From positions 1-64,000 of the forward strand of contig JACKHN010000019.1 of assembly GCA_020638975.1 (NCBI GenBank): DNA of 64,000 nt. Reading direction: 5' to 3'. Made by a program: the position numbers and the translations under genes. The notes beneath the pieces are model-generated. The model saw only the letters and a program-made list of their open reading frames with translations, was not told the DNA's origin and did no database searches. Origin of the DNA: Planctomycetaceae bacterium. Its GTDB lineage: Bacteria; Planctomycetota; Planctomycetia; Pirellulales; Pirellulaceae. Below, piece by piece: positions 52,951 to 61,900 of the stretch (positions are counted from its first letter, which is position 1; every line of letters begins with the position of its first letter).

Positions 52951-55900
52951 TTATCCGACTAGATCGTTCCACCACGCATCATCTTCTTCGGTCAGGTACT
53001 TCTCCAAGGCAATGCCCCAGATGTCTTCCTCGGACGAGTCACTGCCTATAGCAATCGAGGCCGCGTTGTTGTCCGATCCTTCGCTGTTAGGCAGCGAATT
53101 AGCGTCTACCTTGTTGATGATTCGCAAGACATCTAAGGGGGATAACCAGCCATCGTTTGTGACATCGTAATAAGTATCGATATGGGTCACGGGGGCGTTG
53201 GCGACGAGTGGAATCGATGTGCCGATGGCGTTGATTCGATTGATGACAATCAGGGCATCAAGCGGTGAGACGAAACCGTCGTGATTCACATCGAATTCAT
53301 TCAGCGGATTGGTCCACGCGCCAATGCGAATTGGGAACGGTGGAATGATATCGGTGAGCTCGTTCGCAGTTCCAGCGGTCGTCGCCGGTAGTCCGAGATC
53401 GGTCGTGCCGCTGGCTTCCGCTTCGGGTGCAACGTAAGCGTTCCACAACAAGCGTGGATCGGCATGGACCGTGGGGCCTAAGTTGGCGATCAATGCGCCG
53501 GTCGCTCGCGGGGTGCCGTCCCAAAGATACAACTCGCCATTGGGAAGTAGGAAGTACCAGCGATCGCTACGATCCATGAGCCACTTTTCGCCACGGTTGC
53601 CCCAGTTCTCCCAGTGCTCGCCGTTCAGCCTAAATCCGTAGACTTCGTCCAATAATGCCAGCGTCCCCGGCAACGACGCAGTATCGGTCGGCAGGAACAT
53701 CGCCGCGTCGTAGAGTAGGGCCGGATTCGTATAAACTGCCGGGCTGAACGTCGCAATCTGAGTCGCCGTAGGTGGGAAGGTGCGTTTCCAAGCGTACAAA
53801 TCCCCGTTTGGCGTGATGTAGTACAACTCTTTGTTTGCGTCGCGTAGCCATTTTTCGTTCAGGCCGAGCGAATTTGGTCGCGGACTCGTCGAGGCACTCA
53901 GGACGAGATCTGCATCTAACTGCAATGCCCGTCGTACAACGGGATCGACCGTATTGACGGTGAGTTGAAACGAAGTTGGTGTCGCGGCACCGTCACTATC
54001 AGTGGCCGTGATGGTCACCGTGGAAGGATTGTCTGTCCCGTTCGAAGTTGCCAGCGACCAACTCCACGTGCCAGCGACGTTGTCCTGGGTGACGGTTCCA
54101 CTTGACGCCGTGATGGTGACCGTGTCGATACCAACATCGGCGAACGTGCCGGCGTTGGTAGCGGTCGCGCCAGCGGTGACGGTGACTGTCGCAAGGTTGC
54201 TCGTAACGGTTGGAGGTACATTGTTGACGGTCAAGTTGAAAGTTGTTGTCGTGACAGCGTTATCGCTGTCGGTGGCCGTGATCGTGATAGTTCTCGAGTC
54301 ATCGGGGCCATCGGTTGTTGCCAGCGACCAACTCCACGTTCCGGTCTCGTTGTCTTGCGTCGCGACGCCGGGCGAAGCCGTGATCGTTACCGTATCGTCA
54401 CCAACATCACCGAATGTGCCGGTGTTGGACGCTGTTATACCTTCGGTCGCGGTCACACTCTCTTGATTCGCGGCTACTGTGGGCGGTGCGTTATCGACCG
54501 TCAAGGTGAACGTCGTCGTTGTTACCGCACCATCACTGTCGGTGGCAGTGATCGTCACTGTTTGTGGACCATCAGGTCCGTCGGTGGTCGGTAACGACCA
54601 ACTCCACGTTCCGGCAGCATTGTCCTGCGTCGCGATGCCGGGCGAAGCCGTGATCGTTACGGTGTCGTCACCAAGATCACCGAACGTGCCGGTGTTGGAC
54701 GCTGTTGTACCTTCGGTCGCGGTCACACTCTCTTGATTCGCGGCTGCCGTGGGTGGTGCGTTATCAACGGTTAAGGTGAACGTCGTCGTTGTTACCGCAC
54801 CATCACTATCGGTGGCAGTGATCGTTACCGTTTGCGGACCATCAGGTCCGTCGGTGGTCGGCAACGACCAACTCCACGTTCCGACCGCATTGTCTTGCGT
54901 CGCGATGCCGGGCGAAGCCGTGATCGTTACCGTATCGTCGCCGACATCTCCGAACGTGCCACTGTTGGTGGCGGTCGCGCCTTCGGTGACTGTGACCGTG
55001 GCAAGACTGCTCGCGATGGTTGGTAGGGCATTGTTGACGGTCAATTCGAACGTCGTTGTTGCGACTGCATTGTCGCTGTCCGTGGCTGTGATCGTGATCG
55101 TTCCTGAGTCATCGGGACCATCGGCAGTGGGGAGCGACCAACCCCACGTTCCAGCGTCGTTGTCCTGGGTGATCGTGCCGCGCGAAGCCGTGACTGCTAC
55201 CGCGCCTTCACCAAGATCGCCGAATGTACCAGTGTTATTGGCTATCGCACTTTCGATCACCGTGATCGTTTCCACATCACTAGTCACCGTCGGTAACGCG
55301 TTGTTAATGGCGACATTCAACACTCGCACGGTACCTGTGTCCTCAGGGTCGTCGAATACCATGACAGTTACTGGAAAGACGCCGTTGCCTTCGAATTGAT
55401 GTTCGATGCTGGCGAGGTCATTGCCGGTTACCGAGGCCGACCCGTCGCCGAAGTTCCAGAGATAAGTCAATGTGGACCCCGACAGATTCAGTACCTCAAC
55501 TTGATAGGCGAGCAGATCACCTTCCTCGCCCGTCGTATCTCCCGACAGCGAAGTGATCAGCGGCGGCACGCTGAAGGCGACAAGTTCGAAGGTCGCATCC
55601 GTTTCGCCCCCGTCTTCATCAGCGGCGGTAATGGTCACTGTCTGCGAAGCGGGAGTGCTGTTATCAACATCGAGCAGCCACACCCAGCGACCATCCAGCG
55701 CGAACACGTCTCCCACCGAGGCGGTCAGTCTCACCGTATCTGCGGGAACATCACCGAATGTTCCCGTGTTCACTGCTTGGCTATCCACGGTCGCTACAAT
55801 TTGCGTACCATTGGTGGCCAAATCGGGATTCTCATTGACGACATTTACCGTAGTGGTTGCGATATGACTCGCTCCGTCGCTGTCCGTCACTCGCAAGGCA

Positions 55901-58900
55901 ATGACCTGTCCAACGGCATTGTCGCCAAAGACGACACTCGGCTGCTCGCCCGTGGTGTCGACATCGAAGGTGTCGCCGTCGTAATCAAGATCCCAACTGA
56001 ACTTGAGATTTGTGTTGTCATCTTCTTGATCCGAAGAACCGCTCCCATCCAAGGACAACGATACTCCTTCGGTGGCTGAGTAGGGACCGCCTGGGATGGA
56101 GACAGGTATCGTGTTGAGTACTCGCAGTTCGACTTCGATGGAGTCCGTTTGTGGATAGGAGATTTGGAAGACGGTTGAATCAACAACGAACGTGGATCCC
56201 GTCGGTTTTCCTGCGAAGGCACCGGCATCAACATCGGGAAGTTCATTCACGACAATCGGGAACGATGTTAAGGCTGTCGGGATGGTCCCTAACGTTACAT
56301 TCAACGCTGCGCCATTGATCTGAAATCCAGATTCCAGGCCAGCGATTTGGTCGAATTCTCCGGAATTCGCCCCGTTGATGTCGATATCAACTTGTGCACC
56401 ACTCGTCAGATTCAGGCCACTTACCGTCAACTTGCCGACACCTGGTCCCGGAGCAATGTGGCCACCGGATTCCACGGAGACCGATCCGCTGACCGTGCCG
56501 TCGCCCGCGAGTGTGCCTCCGTCTTGAACCGTCACATCAGCGCTCAACAGAGAAGAACCGACGAGTAGTGTGCCTCCGGCGATTACCAAGTTTTCCACGA
56601 CGACGTTCGCATTCAGCGTTGAGGTCACGGCGTCGACTCGAAGTTCGCCGACTGCCGCAGTGTCCGTGATCGCTGCGTTAACGTCGAGACTGGTTGCGTG
56701 AACTTCTAACAATGGCGGAACATCAATGGTGCCCTGAATGGAGACAGCGACAGGATCGCTTCCCGAAAAATCACCGTCAATAATCAAATCGGCCACGAAC
56801 GCGGCATCGAGCGACGCGATGGTGATCGTGTCCGCTCCATTGCCACCGCGAATCGTTAGCGATCCGGTCGGATTCGGAAAGACGGTCGTCTCGAAGTCTG
56901 GCGGTACGCTGGGACTGCGCAATTGCATCATGCCGGGATTGGTGGCATCTGTTGAGTCGACGTCCTCGAGAACGGCCGTTGTCGCGCCCGCAGGAAGTTC
57001 GAAGATCAAGTCGTCTACAGAACCAACCTGAATTGAGAACGGTTCCAGGCCGGTCCAGTTGAAAGTGACACTTGCGTCAGAATCGACCGGATCGAAGACG
57101 GTTTGACCGTCGGTGGCATTCGTGAGCGACTGCGTGATTGTCTGGAACTCGCCTCCATTGATGACTGCGGTGTCAAATCCCGCACCTCCACCGCCGTGAA
57201 ATGTGATGACGTCGTTTCGGAACGTATTGGCACTGAAATCCAGATTCAGAGTGTCGTCGATATCATCCTGACCAGTGATCTCCAGAGCCACTGGCTCGGT
57301 GTAGAAGCCTCCGGCCACTTCCGTGTCGCCTTCCACGATATTCAATTCTTCGGCATTGATCTCCACAATGACCTCATTGGTACCGGATTCTGAATCGGTA
57401 GCCGTGGTGTGTGAGACGTCTTCGTCATTCAGAATCCAGCCGTAGCCGGTATCTTTTCGCAGGATTCCGTTGGAAGGATTGGACAATGCGAGCAGGAACA
57501 GTTCGTCTGATTCCGATTCGGTATCTCCGTTGACAGTGACTGAGACCACGCGATCGGTGTTGTCGCCGGGCTCCCAGGTGAGTTCTCCGCTGGTGGGCAC
57601 ATAGTCGCCGGCACCGGAATCCGCCGTGTCGTCCTGTGTTGCGTAGTCAATGGAAACTGGAAGTATGGATTCGTTAATCAGCGAAATGGTAAAGTCGAAG
57701 ATGGTCTGACCGTCGGTTTCACGCTGAGCAACATCGTTGATCACAATGACCGGCTGCACGACGTTGCCGATGACCGCCGAGGCGATGAGGTCGTCAAGGG
57801 CGGTGCCGGTAAAGTCAGTGACGACGTTGGCACTTGCAACCGCACCGGCCCCGACGTCCTGCAACGCAGCGGCTCCTTCACCCTGGGTCACTTTTTCGAC
57901 GCGAACTACGCTGTCCAGATAGGCTCGATCAAGGGTCACCGGCAAGTTTGCAATTGCCGAATTTCCGGCAGCAATTACGGTGGCGGCATCTGCGATAACC
58001 GTTTCCGGAAGAACCAGCCCCGTGCGGAAGCTGATTGCGTTCAGCAAGCTGCTGATTGTTTCGACGTCGGTAGGGTCAAAGACGCTATCTGCTTCCTGTA
58101 CCCGATCCGTAATGGCCTGATAGGCAACATCGACGAGAACATTGACCGACGGTGCCGCGGGGACACCCGAGAACAGACTGGCGGCCTGGACGGTGGTGTC
58201 GAACAACTGAGCATTCATGGCAAACACCACCGGAGCGTTTGCATCTCCGTTGATCGTGGCCGATATCGGGTTGAGTGTTTCCAGGTTGACTTCGTCCGGA
58301 AGCTCAAACGCCGCGATGATCCGGTCGCGACCTTCTTCCGCAGTCAGCCCGGCAGCAACCAGCTTCGTCACAAGAGTTGAAGTGGGCGACAATAGATATT
58401 GGCCCGGCACCGCAGTCCATTGACCAATAAAGGGAAGAAGCGTGGCGCCATCGACGCCACCGGCAATCACCGTTTGGCCTTCGTGTGGTTCGAAGACGCC
58501 GCTCAGGTCCGTATCAAATGCCTCGGGAATCTGAAACTCGAACGAACCGTCGTCATTGGTCACCACCCGGAACTCGGTTGGTTCATCCTCGGTCTGGACG
58601 TTATCTCCATTGAGATCGAGATAGTCGGCGATCTCATTGAAATTGGCGTCGAAGAACGCCGTCGCGCCCGCGATGTAGCCACCGCCTGTTCCCGAGATTG
58701 CCAACTGACCGACGGAATAAATACCACTCACGTCGTTATATTGGCTGTCAGGTAGGCCGGACAGACCGCCGGGCGGCAGACCGACCGAACCTAAATTCGG
58801 ATCGAAGGCGAGGGTTCCAGGAGGGCTTGCGTTTACGTTGCTGGGACTGCTCGACGATGTTTTCTTAACCGTCCCATATCCATCGCTGGGGCGAATGTGG

Positions 58901-61900
58901 ATTTTGGCATACGGTGTTTTTGTCCCCACACGTTTCACATTCTTGACACTGGAGCTGATGTAAATCTGCACGGTGTCCTGCGGTTCCGGACGCGTGTCGT
59001 GCGTTGACTTGATCGTAATCTTTTTGACAGTCTCGCCAGGTTTGAAGACGAGTGTCTGGTTCGAGAAATTGTGGTCATTCGATTCCGCTGTGCTGTACTT
59101 CGACAGCTTGATAGGCACGGTCACCGTCTTAGTTGGAATGCGGCTCAATCGCACATAGACATACGCATAGCGGCCTTCGTAAATCCACTGTTCTGGGTTA
59201 GAGAAATACACATAGTTCACGTCCGTGTCGTAAAGACGCATGGTCCGACTGGTGCTGGACTGGGCGAGTTTGGCGTTGGTGGGCGTTTTCAGCGACACCT
59301 TGATCGTTTCCGTGCTTTCGTCGTAATTGTCGTTGATTCCCGTCAGGGTAATCTTCGCTTCCCGTTTGCCTGCCGGAATGGTCACGGAAGTTGCTGACGC
59401 AATGTAGTCTCGATAAGCTCCGGTTCGTCTTGCGGTTCCAGAGAACGACAGAGGTATCGTGACCGTCTTGTTGATGGCTTTGTTGAGGCGGATTGTCACC
59501 GTGGTGGAATTGTCAGAGCCAACTTCTTTGAAACTGTCGCCCGTAGATATGTACGCGACGGCGTCGTCATCTTTGATGTTCAACGTGTACTTGTTGATGC
59601 TTCCGGTGAGCACGCCCGAGGGTGGACGAAGCCGAATGCTGAGTGACTCGGTCGCAGACTCGGACGTGGAATTGTTCACCACCGTAATGGTTCGCGAGAC
59701 AGATGTCTGTCCTGGACTGAACACAAAACTGCCGGTGTTCATCGTGTAATCCGACGAATACGATGCGGTACCTGACCGAGAGATCGGGACGGAAATCGTC
59801 TGGCTGGACGGAATCGAGAGCTTCGCTGTAATCGTGACGGTGCCTTGATCCTCCCACACGGTCCGTTTCGACTGGGTAAATGATACGCGTGGAACATCGT
59901 TATCACGGACGGCAACCGTAAATGAGCGGCCACCCGTTGCGACCGCGTTCTCGGGATTTCCCATCAACAGCCGCAGATACTCGGTGGGTTCGTCCAGTGA
60001 GTCGTTGCCAAGATTGATTGTGATGGATTTCGCGGTTTCCCCGGGTGCAAAGACAACACTGCTGCCGGGATTGAGTGAGTATTCAGAACCACTCAGCGTT
60101 GTGCTGCTCGCTACGGAATACGGGACCGTCACCGTTGCCGCCGATGGCGCGGACAGTCGCAGCGTGGCGACTACCGTGCTGGTTCCTTCCGTCACTGTCC
60201 GACCGGATGACACGAAACCTACGTTCGGGGCGTCGTTTTGAGGAATGCGAATGACATGCTGCAGCGGATCTCCCGGAGCGGATGACAAAGTGGCATTGGT
60301 TGGTGTTCCGAAACCAGCGACGATCAGCTCCGTGAGTTCACTGTCGGGGTCGTCCACCAGCGAAAGTGTCGTCTCTCCACGAAGGCTCCCCGCCGGAATC
60401 GTGATTGTTGTTGGCCCGGCTAATGTGTAATCATTCGGATTGGTAGCCGACCCGCTGAAGACGAGCGGTATAATGGTCTCGACATCGGATTCCGCAGTCA
60501 GTCGCACGCCGATATTAACCGTGCCCGCAGACTCATCCACGACAGCACCTGCCGTCTGAAACGACACCTGCGGTGCAGGGTCGTTGTCGAGGATCGTTAG
60601 TGTATGAGTTCCCACGGCGCCGACGATTGTATCGGTCGCAGGCTGTAGAGTCAGGACGATCGTGTCGTCGGCTTCGAACTTGACGTCTTCCTCGATGATC
60701 AGGGTCGTGGAGCCCGTGGTACTTCCTGCCGGGAAATACACGAAAGGATTCGTCAATGTGTAATCGGAACTTGCCAGGGCAGAGCCCGAAACGGAGAATG
60801 GAACTTGCAGGTCGAATGGCAACGCTGTGGCCAAAATGGCTTCAACTTGAACGACGCCGGCACCTTCCGTCGCCTCGCTGCTGCCTGTCGTGAACGAGAC
60901 CAGCAGTTTCTGAAACGCACCGAAATCCACATTCGTAATCGTCGCCCCAGCGGCTGCGGTCACGGTCTGGTGATTGCTAGCCGGAGCGAAGACATCCAAT
61001 GCGGCCAAGGCGATTGGGGCGGTCAACACCGTACCAAGTGCCGAATTATCGGCTGAATCGAAGATCCCCTGCGAGATTTCGAATGCCGATTGTGTTCCCC
61101 AGTAGTTGCCGCCTGCATTCTTCTCGCTGGAGGAAGTGTTCTCGAGGTTGTACGTCGTGTTGCCGAAGATATTGTTATTGGTCAGAGGTTGCGATGAACT
61201 CGTCGCCAGTTGCACGCCGATGTCGTTGCCGGAAATCTCGTTAAATCGCAGCAAGGCTCCGCTCGAAGCTGCTTGAGAAACTCCAATCTGGTTGCCGCTG
61301 ATGGTCGAATACTCGATCGTCGTGCCGTTCCTCGCGTCAATCGCAGTTTGGTTGCCGGTGAACACGCTGTGCGACACGAAATGTCGTTCGGTCTCCTGGA
61401 GCACGGTCCCGTTATTTGTAAAGATCGAATCGTAGAACTGCCGGTCGGCTTGCGGCGAGACGACGGTGTTGTCGTCGAACAACGAGCGAACGATTTGGAT
61501 GGGACTTCCCGTGTAACCGCTGAAGGCATTCTGATTGTGTCGAAACGTGCTGTCCTGGATATCGACTGGAGCATCGCCACAGCATGAAACTTGAATTGCG
61601 CTGCTCGCGTACTCCAAGGTTGCGAATTTGAAGTTCGCCGTTCCGCCGAACGTGTTCAATACTCGTACACCGGACCAATCGCCACGCGCTGGACTTGCCG
61701 CCGATGAAGTGAACAGGATCGGCGCGGCAGCGGTTCCGGTTGCTTCCAGGTGTCCGCGGACGTTCAGCTCGGTTCCTACGTCGAACCAAATTTCTACGCC
61801 AGGCTCTACCGTTAATTGGACATCTGGATAGACGATGATGGAGGAAGTCACATGATAGGGCGAGTCGGCGGCAGTCCACACCGTGTCGTTGAAGATTCCG

